Shown: positions 46,855 to 56,443 of the stretch, piece by piece
Layout: each line of letters starts with the position of its first letter
Position numbering within the stretch: the first letter of the stretch is position 1
Assembly: GCA_003612285.1 (NCBI GenBank)
Contig: RAYE01000015.1
Span: 31,135 to 95,134, forward strand
Reading direction: 5' to 3'
From: a bacterium D16-51
Lineage (GTDB): Bacteria; Bacillota; Clostridia; Lachnospirales; Lachnospiraceae
Length of the DNA stretch: 64,000 nucleotides
The notes under the pieces: generated by a model
What the model saw: the letters and a program-made list of their open reading frames with translations, nothing else
The model's database searches: none
Told to the model about the DNA's origin: nothing
Made by a program: the position numbers and the translations under genes

Positions 46855-47625
46855 TTATAATAAATTTGTAATCACCCCAAAGGCCAGAAGCTGTGCCGGA
46901 TACAAGATATAATATGCATATTTCGGCAATTTATCTCTTCTTTCCCCACTATAAAGCCAAATGAAATAAAATGCAACTGGTCCGGTAATATATAACAGGC
47001 TGACAATAATCCCCAAAACGGTACGAAGCACTCCCCTGGAACGGAAGAAATAAAAAATTGCCACTAACAGCACAGTGCAAAGCCCATACTGTGAACGGAA
47101 AATTGTTACCCATGCCACTGCACATATAACAACAAGCAATTCCCCTGCCTGGCAGAAAACACCCCCTTTTTCCTGAAACATTTTAACAAAATATAGCATA
47201 AGAAGGCTGATACACAAAGCAATCATTGCATTCTGGCTGGACCAGTCCATTAATTTCCCACTATACGCAAAATCATATGGAATCTCACTAAAAAGTGCAA
47301 AAAAAGCAATTGCTGATAAATATTTTTTATAACTGGATGTATGGTAAAATCCTTCTACCAGCAAAAAGGCAAAAAACGGAACAGCAAGCCCTCCAAGAAG
47401 CTGCAGGACAGAACCCAGCCCTGCATATACCATAAGCTGCGAATCCTCCGCCAGAGCCTCCGATAAACCTGCTTTTGTATACTGATCAATATTTATCAGT
47501 CCTTTTTCTATCACTGTAGCGCCAAATGTCTGAAGCAGCACAAGAATACATGCGAATTTTTTCAGCCCATCCGCCGTAATACTCGGCACTCTCCATGTAA
47601 CACCACGCCTCCCTGTTATCTGCAT
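46855..47625 (-). CDS. TraX-family integral membrane protein
   Basis: A 256-aa protein with about seven membrane helices. The signature GLAVPFFAFLLVEGFYHTSSYKKYLSAIAFFALFSEIPYDFAY matches the TraX family; the founding member acetylates F-pilin. Firmicutes TraX proteins are of unknown role and may acetylate surface polymers or peptides. Its placement directly before lacZ, inside a carbohydrate locus, is unusual. The ribosome-binding region GGAGTAAACAGGAATG is identical to that of the 613-aa gene at 40940. Confidence 0.85.
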   Translation of the reverse strand: MQITGRRGVTWRVPSITADGLKKFACILVLLQTFGATVIEKGLINIDQYTKAGLSEALAEDSQLMVYAGLGSVLQLLGGLAVPFFAFLLVEGFYHTSSYKKYLSAIAFFALFSEIPYDFAYSGKLMDWSSQNAMIALCISLLMLYFVKMFQEKGGVFCQAGELLVVICAVAWVTIFRSQYGLCTVLLVAIFYFFRSRGVLRTVLGIIVSLLYITGPVAFYFIWLYSGERRDKLPKYAYYILYPAQLLAFGVITNLL

Positions 47626-47660
47626 TCCTGTTTACTCCTTTCGATTTTTACTTTTGAAGT

Positions 47661-47701
47661 AAAAAATCCGCAGCCTGAAAAATATTTTCCTCAAACTGCG
47701 G
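47661..47701 (-). terminator. Terminator after the permease genes
   Basis: CCGCAG…CTGCGG stem with AAAATATTTT in the loop region, followed on the minus strand by ATTTTTTAC. It would limit but perhaps not abolish read-through into the TraX-lacZ pair, for which no separate promoter was seen. Confidence 0.7.
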
Positions 47702-47744
47702 ACCAACCAACAGAGGTTTTGTTATATCAAAACCATCTCAAAAC

Positions 47745-48605
47745 TTATCCTTTTACAGCCCCACCGGTAATGCCCTCTACATAGAATTTCTGCATAATCA
47801 TAAATAATATAGAAATCGGGATAGAAACCAAAACACCACCAGCACAGAACTGTGTAAAGTAATCATTAATCAACATCTTGTCTAACATCTTGTATAACCC
47901 AATAGCAACTGTAAACTTAGAAGATACACCTGCATTCAAGATCATCTTGGCATACACAAAGTCCATCCAAGGTACCAGGAAGCTGCTGATAACCGTATAT
48001 ACTACAATTGGACGGCTCATTGGAATTACCATCTGGAAAAAAATCCTTGCTTCACTACACCCGTCAATACGTGCCGCTTCACACAGCGCCCTTGGCACTG
48101 TATCAAAGAAACCTTTTGCAATCAGATATCCCAGGCCGGAAGATGCCGAGTATACCATAATCAAACCGGCATAACTATTTGTCAGGCTAAATGTCTTCAA
48201 CACAAAATAAACTGCAATCATGGCAAGCATACCTGGAAACAGGTTCAGGATTACTGCCATGTTCATCAATGGCTTACGCATTGGGAAACGCATGATAGAA
48301 GTCGCATACGCTACCATCAGCACAAACATCGTTGAAATCACACATGTTGCACATGCAACAACAAATGTGTTAATAAACCACTGTGGAAACTGGGATACAG
48401 TATCTGGGTGGAACAGCTTAATATAATACTTTATGCTCCATTCCTTCGGGAAAAATGTACTAGTGTTCATCCCGGAGCCTGCACTGAACGAAGTACAGAG
48501 CAGCCAGATAATAGGCACCAGCCAGATAAATGCCAATATCCCCAGACCAACATTATGCAAAATAATTCTGGATAACCGATTATCTTTCATTTTTTTTGTC
48601 TTCAT
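47745..48605 (-). CDS. ABC sugar permease, MalG type
   Basis: A 286-aa inner-membrane permease with six helices and the EAA loop EAARIDGCSEARIFFQMVIP that contacts the ATPase. It overlaps malF by one base (TAATG). Together with the MalF-type partner and the lipoprotein at 50307 it forms an importer, most likely for galacto-oligosaccharides. No ATPase gene is nearby. Confidence 0.92.
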   Translation of the reverse strand: MKTKKMKDNRLSRIILHNVGLGILAFIWLVPIIWLLCTSFSAGSGMNTSTFFPKEWSIKYYIKLFHPDTVSQFPQWFINTFVVACATCVISTMFVLMVAYATSIMRFPMRKPLMNMAVILNLFPGMLAMIAVYFVLKTFSLTNSYAGLIMVYSASSGLGYLIAKGFFDTVPRALCEAARIDGCSEARIFFQMVIPMSRPIVVYTVISSFLVPWMDFVYAKMILNAGVSSKFTVAIGLYKMLDKMLINDYFTQFCAGGVLVSIPISILFMIMQKFYVEGITGGAVKG

Positions 48606-50065
48606 TATTGATACGTCCCCTCCTTATCACCTTGAATCATAAAGTTAAATGCAACCAGGGTAAATACCGCACATATGACAAAGACAACAATGCCAATTAC
48701 AGAAGCCATCTTATAATTATAATAGTCCTGCGTCAGGCGGAACAGCCAGGTGACAAGCAAATCCACTTCTTTCGCCTGTGAATTTGCCAATGCCTGATTT
48801 GTCGTAGTATAGACATCCTGCGTCAGAAGGTAAATAACATTGAAGTTATTTATATTCTTTACAAAATCTGTTACCAGGGCCGGACCGGTAATAAACAGCA
48901 TATATGGCATCGTAATCTTTACAAAAATCTGGAATGGCTTAGCGCCATCTACTTTTGCACTCTCAAGCTGGTCTGCCGGAATATTCATCAATACACCGGT
49001 TGCAATCAGCATCTGATATGGAACACCAATCCAGATATTAATTATAATAATCATAACATGCGCCCAGCCCGGTGCAGACAGGAAAGGGATATACGATGTA
49101 GAAATCAGCCCAGCATCCCTTAAAAATCCAGTCAGCCCGATATTTGAGCAAATTGTATTGACAATACCGCTGTCTGCAAAGAAGTTCCTTACCAAAAGCA
49201 AAGAAACAAACTGTGGCACAGCGATTGTTACTACAAACAATGTACGCCAGAATTTCGGTGCCCTTGTCTTTGCACTGTTTAACATCAGGGACAAAAGAAT
49301 TCCGCCAATATAAGTGGTAAACGTTGAGAACAGCGCCCATACTAGCGTCCATGCCAATACGCGGATAAATGAATAGCCAAATGTTGAAGTAAGTCCGCCG
49401 CCGCCAAACAATGCAATAAAGTTCTTAAAACCTACCCATGTAAAAAGCTCTGTAGGCGGTGTATGCTGCTGGTCATAATTTGTAAAAGCAACAAAAATCA
49501 ACAGAAGGATTGGTATCAGGGTAAATACAATAACACCCAGGACAGGAAGAGTCAAAAGGGTAATATGGAACTTTTCCCCAATATATGTCTTCAAATCTTC
49601 CTTGAATGTATTGATATGTTCGCCCTGCTCCTCCATTAACTGAAGCTTATATACATTAATTGTATTTCTAATCCAAACAATAAATGCAGCAAACCAAACC
49701 ACAAAACTAAACAATGAAAACAACAAAATCATAAAAGAGTGGTCATAATCATTAAATTCACTCTTCATCGTCTGCGGATTAAAAACTTTCTCTGCCTTCA
49801 CTGTTCCCAAAGAACCAAACTTTGGTACATATTCCATTGCAAAGAATATTGTGAAAAGAATGACCGCTGCTTCCAGCGCAGTCATAATCAATGCCTTAAT
49901 ATACTGTTTCCGGCGGACATAACCAGCCCCCCACCACAGTAAAGACAGTTTTACAAAAAGATCACCTTTGGCAACTGCTGTTCCAAAGCTTGAGAAAAAC
50001 CCGCCAATTGCCTTAAAAAAGCCACTTACCGCAGCCATGGCAGTACCTTTTTTCTGATTCGCCAT
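48605..50065 (-). CDS. ABC sugar permease, MalF type
   Basis: A 486-aa permease with about eight membrane helices, a long N-terminal region (KKGTAMAAVSGFFKAIGGFF…) and the EAA-type loop ESAKVDGAKPFQIFVKITMP. It is longer than the average family-1 sugar permease, resembling MalF-like maltodextrin and galacto-oligosaccharide permeases of gut bacteria. Second gene of the operon starting with the binding protein. Confidence 0.92.
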   Translation of the reverse strand: MANQKKGTAMAAVSGFFKAIGGFFSSFGTAVAKGDLFVKLSLLWWGAGYVRRKQYIKALIMTALEAAVILFTIFFAMEYVPKFGSLGTVKAEKVFNPQTMKSEFNDYDHSFMILLFSLFSFVVWFAAFIVWIRNTINVYKLQLMEEQGEHINTFKEDLKTYIGEKFHITLLTLPVLGVIVFTLIPILLLIFVAFTNYDQQHTPPTELFTWVGFKNFIALFGGGGLTSTFGYSFIRVLAWTLVWALFSTFTTYIGGILLSLMLNSAKTRAPKFWRTLFVVTIAVPQFVSLLLVRNFFADSGIVNTICSNIGLTGFLRDAGLISTSYIPFLSAPGWAHVMIIIINIWIGVPYQMLIATGVLMNIPADQLESAKVDGAKPFQIFVKITMPYMLFITGPALVTDFVKNINNFNVIYLLTQDVYTTTNQALANSQAKEVDLLVTWLFRLTQDYYNYKMASVIGIVVFVICAVFTLVAFNFMIQGDKEGTYQ

Positions 50066-50178
50066 AAAAATCCCCCATTCTTGCCTACGCCCACTATTAG
50101 GGACATAAGCACAAATTTGCCCGTGAAACTATTTTTTCACAGTACTTCTCCTTTCTGGCAAAACAACAACTGTTACAT

Positions 50179-50216
50179 TCATGGTAATGAATACTTGTTC
50201 ATATTACACCATGAAA
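50179..50216 (-). other. Hairpin between the binding protein and permease genes
   Basis: TTCATGGTAATGAATA and its imperfect complement form a stem around ACTTG. Hairpins here often stabilise the binding-protein message so that it is made in excess over the permeases. There is no T-run, so it is not a full terminator. Confidence 0.45.
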
Positions 50217-50306
50217 CAAATAGACAGGCAGTGATGCAATGTGTATGTATACACACCACATACACGCCTGTTCTGTTCAGCCGTTCATATGTTTCCTGCT
50301 TAAAAC

Positions 50307-51629
50307 CTACTCAACTTTTGCAGTAACACCAGCTACCAAATCATCAAGTGCCTTCTGGATGCCCTTGTCATCATTAGCCTTCAGCTTGCCTTTTGCAAGA
50401 ATTTCACCAAATGTAGCTGCCGGATCCCAATACTTGCCGCCTACCATCTGGATTACACCAAACTCTGCTTCAGAAGCAACTGCAGTTGCTGCAATATCTT
50501 TTGTAATCGCTTCATCTTCCAATGCCTTCTTATTCGTAGGAACCTGGACAGCCTGCTTGAAGTGTTCAATCTGGGTTTCTTCATTTCCGATAAACTCTGC
50601 AAGAAGAACAGCCCATCCTGCATTCTTAGAATATGCATTTACGCCTTCAAACTTATAGCCATATGCAGGCTTCATCTGAACCTGGTCATTGCCAACAGTA
50701 AAGGTTGGAAGTTTGATTGCTGAATATCCCTTCCCCCATACTTTCTCTGCATTGCCGGCATCCCATGTACCAGAAACTGCTGCACAGAGGTCACCAGACG
50801 CAATCAGGTCAGAAATCTTGCCGTCTGCCATTGCCATAAAGGAAGAATTTGAAGTAATGTTTAATATTCCCTTTGCTACATCAACACCCGTATAGCCATC
50901 CGCACTCTTGCCGTTCCAATCCATTGTTGTCGTACCATCTGCATTCAGGCCGGTTGTAAAACCTGATCCATAGAAGAAGGATGCAAGATACCATCCGGAA
51001 TTCAATGTCATGCCAACTTTCTTCTTTGCTTTTGCTGCTGCTGCAAGCAAAGTATCCCAGCTTGCTGCATCTTCCTCTGAAATTACAGAAGAATCATAAT
51101 ACAGGAAATAACTGTTTCCACCTGTTGTAGGGAACGCATACATGCTGCCGTCAACACTTGCTGCTTCAACAGAGTCTTCAACGTTCGCATTCTTTACATC
51201 ATCCAGTGTCTTGTTTGCCATGGAGAGGGCCTCTCCATATTCATCCAGGTTCAGTAAAGCGCCTGCCTTTACCAAATCAGGAAGCTGGTCGCTTGCAAAA
51301 GAGAATACATCTGCAGCAGCTTCAATATCTGTCAGAATTGTATCCTTTGCTGTAGATTCAGATTCCACGCCAATCTGGATATCAAATTTCTGGTCAGGGT
51401 AAGCCGCCTCAAACTTTGATACCACGTCCTTCAGGAAATCCTGGTCACCCTCTGCGCCCCAAAGGGTAAGCTTAACCGTTTCATCTGAAGTCTTTTTTGC
51501 AGAAGAACCTGCAGAACTTGCCTTATCTGATCCTGACTTACTGTCATCAGCAGCGTCATCTGCCCCACATCCTGCCATTGACACTACCATTGTTGCACAA
51601 AGCAACATGCTAAGAAGTTTTTTCCTCAT
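50307..51629 (-). CDS. ABC sugar-binding lipoprotein (copy 1)
   Basis: A 440-aa extracellular solute-binding protein with lipobox SMAGC, a Ser/Lys-rich spacer and the mature domain beginning KLTLWGAEGDQDFL. First gene of the importer operon. Paralogous to the protein at 40973-42250. ATG 51629 has AGGAGG 9 nt upstream; a TTG two codons earlier overlaps the spacing. Galacto-oligosaccharide binding is inferred from the locus. Confidence 0.92.
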   Translation of the reverse strand: MRKKLLSMLLCATMVVSMAGCGADDAADDSKSGSDKASSAGSSAKKTSDETVKLTLWGAEGDQDFLKDVVSKFEAAYPDQKFDIQIGVESESTAKDTILTDIEAAADVFSFASDQLPDLVKAGALLNLDEYGEALSMANKTLDDVKNANVEDSVEAASVDGSMYAFPTTGGNSYFLYYDSSVISEEDAASWDTLLAAAAKAKKKVGMTLNSGWYLASFFYGSGFTTGLNADGTTTMDWNGKSADGYTGVDVAKGILNITSNSSFMAMADGKISDLIASGDLCAAVSGTWDAGNAEKVWGKGYSAIKLPTFTVGNDQVQMKPAYGYKFEGVNAYSKNAGWAVLLAEFIGNEETQIEHFKQAVQVPTNKKALEDEAITKDIAATAVASEAEFGVIQMVGGKYWDPAATFGEILAKGKLKANDDKGIQKALDDLVAGVTAKVE

Positions 51630-51869
51630 TACCAATTTCCTCCTTTAATAAATTGAAAACCATTACTGGTTTGTCATGTTGTACAGTTTACACATCATTC
51701 CCACTTCTCTCTGTACTAAGAATCCACACAAAACTTTCCTGTACCATATTCATAAGTAAAAAAACACGCTCCAAAACTTACAGCTGGCAGCAGGCAATTT
51801 TGTATCATTACAGAAAACTGTCCCTGGCACACATTTTTCTATAAAAATGGCTCCTTTCCTAAAAATGAC

Positions 51870-51885
51870 GCGCAACCGATTGCTC
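51870..51885. promoter_or_regulatory. LacI-type operator 2
   Basis: GCGCAACCGATTGCTC, the reverse-oriented variant of the same palindrome, placed directly downstream of the -10 of the importer promoter (51891-51919). Confidence 0.8.
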
Positions 51886-51890
51886 TATTT

Positions 51891-51919
51891 AATATACAAA
51901 AAAATATGTGAATTGTCAA
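51891..51919 (-). promoter_or_regulatory. Promoter of the importer operon
   Basis: TTGACA and TATATT spaced 17 bp on the minus strand. Leader of about 250 nt to the binding-protein start; 51640-51850 shows no recognisable element. Confidence 0.85.
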
Positions 51920-52023
51920 TATAAAATGCATCATATTCTTTTTATTTTTTTATATTTTATATACAATCAAAAAATTATTCTAAAATCTGCTTTTAAAAAG
52001 CTGCTGACAATTATGAATATTTC

Positions 52024-52052
52024 TTTACAGATTGCGCAAACTATGATATAAT
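52024..52052 (+). promoter_or_regulatory. Promoter of the GH42 gene
   Basis: TTTACA and TATAAT spaced 17 bp on the plus strand, divergent from the importer promoter about 105 bp away. The spacer contains an extra half-operator ATTGCGCAA. Confidence 0.85.
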
Positions 52053-52053
52053 A

Positions 52054-52069
52054 GCGCAATCGGTTGTTC
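52054..52069. promoter_or_regulatory. LacI-type operator 3
   Basis: GCGCAATCGGTTGTTC begins two bases after the -10 of the GH42 promoter and covers its start site. Confidence 0.8.
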
Positions 52070-52149
52070 ATTGAATAGATAAATATTATTACACTCACCA
52101 AAGCTTGTGTTTCCGCAAAACACATTTAAACAGAAATGGAGGATTTCTT

Positions 52150-54177
52150 ATGAAACAGGATTGCCTTTTATTTGGTGCAGCATATTATGATGAATACATG
52201 CCTTATGACCGAATTGAAACAGACATGTCTCTTTTAAAAGAAGCCGGAATGAATGTCATACGCATCGCTGAATCTACCTGGAGCACATGGGAACCGCAGG
52301 ATGGCGTTTTTGATTTTACCCATCTTCACCGGATGCTGGATGCAGCGTCAAGGCACGGTTTAAATGTTATTGTTGGCACGCCAACCTATGCCATCCCTTC
52401 CTGGCTCGCAAAAAAGCATCCCGATATCCTTGCAGTCACCAAAAACGGGCAGGAACTCTATGGACACCGCCAGCTTACTGATATTACAAACCCTTCCTAT
52501 CTAAAATATGCCGAAAGAATTATCCGCCGCCTAATGGAAGAAGTGCAAAACTACCCTAATATCATTGGCTTCCAATTAGATAACGAAACCCGATCCGCGG
52601 GCGCTGCCTCTCCAGAAACACAAGCCCTCTTTGTTTCCAGGATGAAAGAAAAATATCCTGATATAGAAGATTTTAACCTGGCATTCGGCTTAGATTACTG
52701 GAGTAACCGAATTGCAGGCTGGGAAGATTTTCCTGATATCCGGGGCACAATTAACGGCAGCCTTTCCGCTGCCTACAAGCGTTTCCTGCGGGACTGCATT
52801 ACAAATTTCCTGCATTGGCAGGCTTCTATTTTAAGGGAATATATGAAACCTGGCCAGTTTATCACCCATAATTTTGATTTTTCATGGATGGAATATTCCT
52901 TTGGACTACAGCCTGAAGTCAACCAATTTGACGCCGCCAGATGCATGGACGTAGCCGGGGCAGATATTTACCATCCTTCACAGGAACATCTGACCGGGGC
53001 AGAAATTGCGTTTGGCGGGGCTGTTGCCCGTTCCCTGAAAAAAGATAATTACCTCGTCCTGGAAACACAGGCACAAGGGCGGCTGACATGGCTTCCCTAT
53101 CCAGGGCAGCTCCGCCTGCAGGCATACAGCCATCTTGCTTCCGGGGCAAACAGCATTATGTACTGGAACTGGCACTCTATCCACAATTCTTTTGAATCTT
53201 ATTGGAAGGGTGTTTTAAGCCATAACCTTGAGCCAAATGCCACATACCACGAATTAAAAGCTTTTGGGGCAGAAGCCCGCCCTTTGGAAAAACATCTGAT
53301 AAACCTGCGCAAAGACTGCAAAGCAGCAATTATTATTGATAATGCAAGCCTTACCGGGCTGGATGAATTCCCAATTTATGAAGAAGGCGCACAAAGTATC
53401 AGCTATAACCACATTTTACGCCAGTTTTACGATGCCTGTTACCAGATGAACCTTGAATGCGACCTATTGTCTGTCCAGGATAACTTCTCAGACTACCCGG
53501 TTTTAATTGTACCTGCGCTGTATTCTGCTTCTGAGGAAACTTTATGCAAAATCAAAAATTATGTACAGGAAGGCGGGCACCTTCTTCTGGGATTTAAAAG
53601 TGGATTTTCAGATGAGGAATTAAAAATATACCATGACAATCAGCCTCATCTCCTGACAGACTGCATCGGAGCTGCCTATGACCAGTTCACCAGACCAGAA
53701 AATGTTGCGCTGCACTTCACAGAAGCGTTTTCAAAAAACAGCTTAGAACTGCCGGAAAATGATTTCCCTGTCAGTGAATGGATGGAACTGATACAGCCTG
53801 AAACAGCCCAGGTATGGGCTTCCTATAAACATCCTTATTGGGGGGAATATGCAGCAGTAACGTATCACGAATTTGGGAAAGGCAGCGCGGCCTACCTTGG
53901 CTGCTTTACCAGCATTCCTGCATTACAGCTTCTCATCCAGAGAATTTGCAGCATAGCAAATATTAAGCTGCCAGAATATTCCTTCCCTTTAATTTTAAAA
54001 AAGGGATATAACGATGCCGGAAACCTAATCCGTTATTATTTTAATTATTCCTCCTCCCCCGTTTCATTTTGCTATGACGGAAAAAAGGGGACTGAACTTC
54101 TGGCATCAAAAAAAGTATCTGCCTGTGAACAGATAGAAATTCCTGCCTGGAACCTTTTGATTGTGGAAGAAAGATAA
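52150..54177 (+). CDS. GH42 beta-galactosidase
   Basis: A 675-aa intracellular beta-galactosidase of the GH42 family, which favours beta-1,4/1,6-galactosides and galactan fragments. Seen: FGAAYYDEYMP, NVIRIAESTWSTWEPQDG, acid/base in GFQLDNET, nucleophile in LVLETQAQG, the beta-glutamine-amidotransferase-like domain (LSVQDNFSDYPVLIVPALY) and a small C-terminal domain. It complements the GH2 enzyme. GGAGG lies 7 nt before ATG 52150. Confidence 0.95.
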   Translation: MKQDCLLFGAAYYDEYMPYDRIETDMSLLKEAGMNVIRIAESTWSTWEPQDGVFDFTHLHRMLDAASRHGLNVIVGTPTYAIPSWLAKKHPDILAVTKNGQELYGHRQLTDITNPSYLKYAERIIRRLMEEVQNYPNIIGFQLDNETRSAGAASPETQALFVSRMKEKYPDIEDFNLAFGLDYWSNRIAGWEDFPDIRGTINGSLSAAYKRFLRDCITNFLHWQASILREYMKPGQFITHNFDFSWMEYSFGLQPEVNQFDAARCMDVAGADIYHPSQEHLTGAEIAFGGAVARSLKKDNYLVLETQAQGRLTWLPYPGQLRLQAYSHLASGANSIMYWNWHSIHNSFESYWKGVLSHNLEPNATYHELKAFGAEARPLEKHLINLRKDCKAAIIIDNASLTGLDEFPIYEEGAQSISYNHILRQFYDACYQMNLECDLLSVQDNFSDYPVLIVPALYSASEETLCKIKNYVQEGGHLLLGFKSGFSDEELKIYHDNQPHLLTDCIGAAYDQFTRPENVALHFTEAFSKNSLELPENDFPVSEWMELIQPETAQVWASYKHPYWGEYAAVTYHEFGKGSAAYLGCFTSIPALQLLIQRICSIANIKLPEYSFPLILKKGYNDAGNLIRYYFNYSSSPVSFCYDGKKGTELLASKKVSACEQIEIPAWNLLIVEER

Positions 54178-54211
54178 GGAACTGTTAAGAAATTAATCCT
54201 TAACAGTTCCT
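54177..54211 (+). repeat. GGAACTGTTAAG palindrome at the GH42 3' end
   Basis: AGGAACTGTTAAGAA and TCCTTAACAGTTCCT form a nearly perfect hairpin that begins at the last base of the GH42 stop codon. It is the same sequence as at 17711-17745. No T-run, so 3'-end protection is more likely than termination. Confidence 0.6.
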
Positions 54212-54224
54212 AAAAAACGATGTA

Positions 54225-54443
54225 CTAGTATAACCCATTTTAATTACCTTATCTTTTGGTGAGGATGCTTTTTTGAGAGTGCAGGTGTAAAAACGTAGTT
54301 CTACGCTCCGCTTCGGTCCTTGCTAAACAAGTGCCACTGGCACTTGTTTAGCAACGTAGCGGGCTACGCTGAGGATTTTACGCCTGTGCTATCGGGAAAA
54401 CAGACCAGCAAAAGGTATGGCTAATTAAAATGGGTTATACTAG
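54225..54443. repeat. 219-bp MITE-like palindrome with CTAGTATAACCC ends
   Basis: CTAGTATAACCCATTTTAAT at the left and its exact complement at the right (…TATACTAG) bracket the unit. An internal hairpin (AAACAAGTGCC / GGCACTTGTTT) sits near its centre. It separates the convergent GH42 and galK2 genes. Its CTAGTA ends resemble those of the 950-1115 element. Confidence 0.6.
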
Positions 54444-54514
54444 GCTGCCATTGGTAAAATTTTGGAGTTGCCAAAGGCAGCCAATTTGTGCAATATTTAA
54501 TCTTCAAATACGCC

Positions 54515-55684
54515 CTAAAGTTCAAAAGGTCCTGATCCAATCTCCACTACATAAAATTTGGCAGAGTATCCAATTTTTTCTTTATAAGCAGTCCCTACTC
54601 TTTTTATAAATTCATCTACCATGTTATTTTTTACAATACTAACTGTACATCCGCCAAAACCTGCCCCTGTCATACGCGAACCAATCACACCGTCAACCTT
54701 CCACGCCTCTTGTACAAGCGTATCCAGCTCCTCGCCTGTCACCTCGTAATCATCACGGAGCGAAATATGTGATTCGTTCATTAACTTTCCAAATAACTCA
54801 ATATCATTATTTTTTAATGCATGTACTGCCTTTATGGTACGCTGGTTTTCATATACTGCATGTTTTGCCCTTTTACGGCGGTCTTCATCACGAATTGCCA
54901 TTTTTACTTGCTCAAAAAGCGCTTCATCCAAATCCCCCAGTGTATTAATTCCCATGCCTGCCTGAATTTCAGAAAGAGCCATTTCACATTCCTCACGGCG
55001 CTCATTATATTTAGAGCTGCTTAAACCACGCCTTTTATTGCTGCTGGATATAATAATTTTTGCATCCTTTAGCTTAACTGGCGCGTATTCATAAGATAAA
55101 TCCGCAGTATCCAAAAATATAGCGCAGTCCTTTTTTCCCATAGCAATTGCAAACTGATCCATAATGCCGCAATTAACCCCATTAAAATTATGCTCTGCGT
55201 ACTGTCCAATCAACGCAAGGTCTTGGTTGGAAATCCCAAAACCAAAAAGGGCGTTTAAAATTACCCCTGTTACTATTTCAATAGAAGCAGAAGAAGAAAG
55301 CCCCGAACCACTTGGAATATCCCCAAACACCATTAAATCTATCCCACATGGGATTTTATACCCCTTCTGCTCTACTGCCCACATAACGCCTTTTGGATAA
55401 TTCAGCCATCCATCTTCTTTGCATGGCGTCAATTCATCCAAAGAAGATTCTAATATTCCCAATTTAGAAAAATTCACTGAATAAAACCGCAGCTTTCTGT
55501 CCTTCCTCTTCTTTACCACAGCATATGTCCCAAGTGTCAAAGCGCACGGAAATACATGCCCTCCATTGTAATCTGTATGTTCCCCAATCAGATTTACCCT
55601 GCCTGGTGCAAAAAAAACACGTACACCTGTAATATCACCATATACCTTTTCAAATTTTTTCACTAATGTACTCTTATCTTTCAT
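54515..55684 (-). CDS. galK: Galactokinase (copy 2)
   Basis: A 389-aa GHMP kinase closely related to copy 1 (PGRVNLIGEHTDYNGG, GSGLSSSASIE, SRMTGAGFGGCTV all intact). It is convergent with GH42 and outside the operator-controlled operons. No copy of the LacI operator lies upstream. A role with other galactose sources or a different sugar substrate is possible. Confidence 0.92.
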   Translation of the reverse strand: MKDKSTLVKKFEKVYGDITGVRVFFAPGRVNLIGEHTDYNGGHVFPCALTLGTYAVVKKRKDRKLRFYSVNFSKLGILESSLDELTPCKEDGWLNYPKGVMWAVEQKGYKIPCGIDLMVFGDIPSGSGLSSSASIEIVTGVILNALFGFGISNQDLALIGQYAEHNFNGVNCGIMDQFAIAMGKKDCAIFLDTADLSYEYAPVKLKDAKIIISSSNKRRGLSSSKYNERREECEMALSEIQAGMGINTLGDLDEALFEQVKMAIRDEDRRKRAKHAVYENQRTIKAVHALKNNDIELFGKLMNESHISLRDDYEVTGEELDTLVQEAWKVDGVIGSRMTGAGFGGCTVSIVKNNMVDEFIKRVGTAYKEKIGYSAKFYVVEIGSGPFEL

Positions 55685-55790
55685 CCATTATCTCCATTTC
55701 ATATGTAACCATTGAATTAACTTTCATTCTCCCGAACGCAACTAGATCCCCCGCCGCCCTGCAATGCCCTGTTCTAATTTTTAAATGCGA

Positions 55791-56258
55791 TTATTTATCT
55801 TTTATAGTGTCAATTAATTGCGTTAGGAATGCCTCACATCCTTCCAATATATCCTCATAGGTCTGATCAAAATTCCCGGTATACCAAGGATCTGCAATAT
55901 CTCTGCTGCTTCCAGCAAATTCCAGCAGTAAGGATACTTTCCCTTCTATATCTTCCCCTATAATCCGAAGAATATTCTTATAATTCATATGATCCATCCC
56001 TATAATATAATCATATTTTTTATAATCACTTCGCCTCATCTGGACTGCTACCCGATTGTCTGTCGGAATCCCAACTTCCCGCATCTTCATCCGAGTCCCA
56101 TAATGAATGTGGTTGCCAATTTCTTCCATGCTAGTAGCAGCAGATGCAATATAAAAGTTATTTTCATAACCGCTTTTTTTTACTAAATATTTCATAACGT
56201 ATTCTGCCATAGGGGAACGGCAAATATTGCCGTGGCAGACGAATAGTATTTTTATCAT
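55791..56258 (-). CDS. Low-molecular-weight protein tyrosine phosphatase
   Basis: A 155-aa cytoplasmic phosphatase. The active-site loop is VCHGNICRSPM (Cys8, Arg14), and the general acid lies in DPWYTGNFDQTYEDI. Length is typical. In Firmicutes such enzymes often reverse protein arginine or tyrosine phosphorylation; the substrate is not indicated here. ATG 56258 has GGGAG 9 nt upstream. Confidence 0.9.
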   Translation of the reverse strand: MIKILFVCHGNICRSPMAEYVMKYLVKKSGYENNFYIASAATSMEEIGNHIHYGTRMKMREVGIPTDNRVAVQMRRSDYKKYDYIIGMDHMNYKNILRIIGEDIEGKVSLLLEFAGSSRDIADPWYTGNFDQTYEDILEGCEAFLTQLIDTIKDK

Positions 56259-56396
56259 ATTTTCCAACTCCCTGCATAAATTGTTATATCTTTATATCCC
56301 TTGTATTTCCAACAGTTTCACACTGTCCTGTAAAACTGCCCTTTATGCAAATCTTAGCATACCTTAGCATATCCTGTCCAGTAAAAGGTGTAAATC

Positions 56397-56434
56397 CAGG
56401 TGCAAAAAATACCTTTTGCACCTGCGGTTTTTTG
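56397..56434. terminator. Bidirectional terminator-like hairpin
   Basis: CAGGTGCAAAA and CTTTTGCACCTG pair perfectly. On the plus strand CGGTTTTTTG follows. Second of two tandem hairpins downstream of the Rpn gene. Confidence 0.6.
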
Positions 56435-56443
56435 CCCAAAAAT

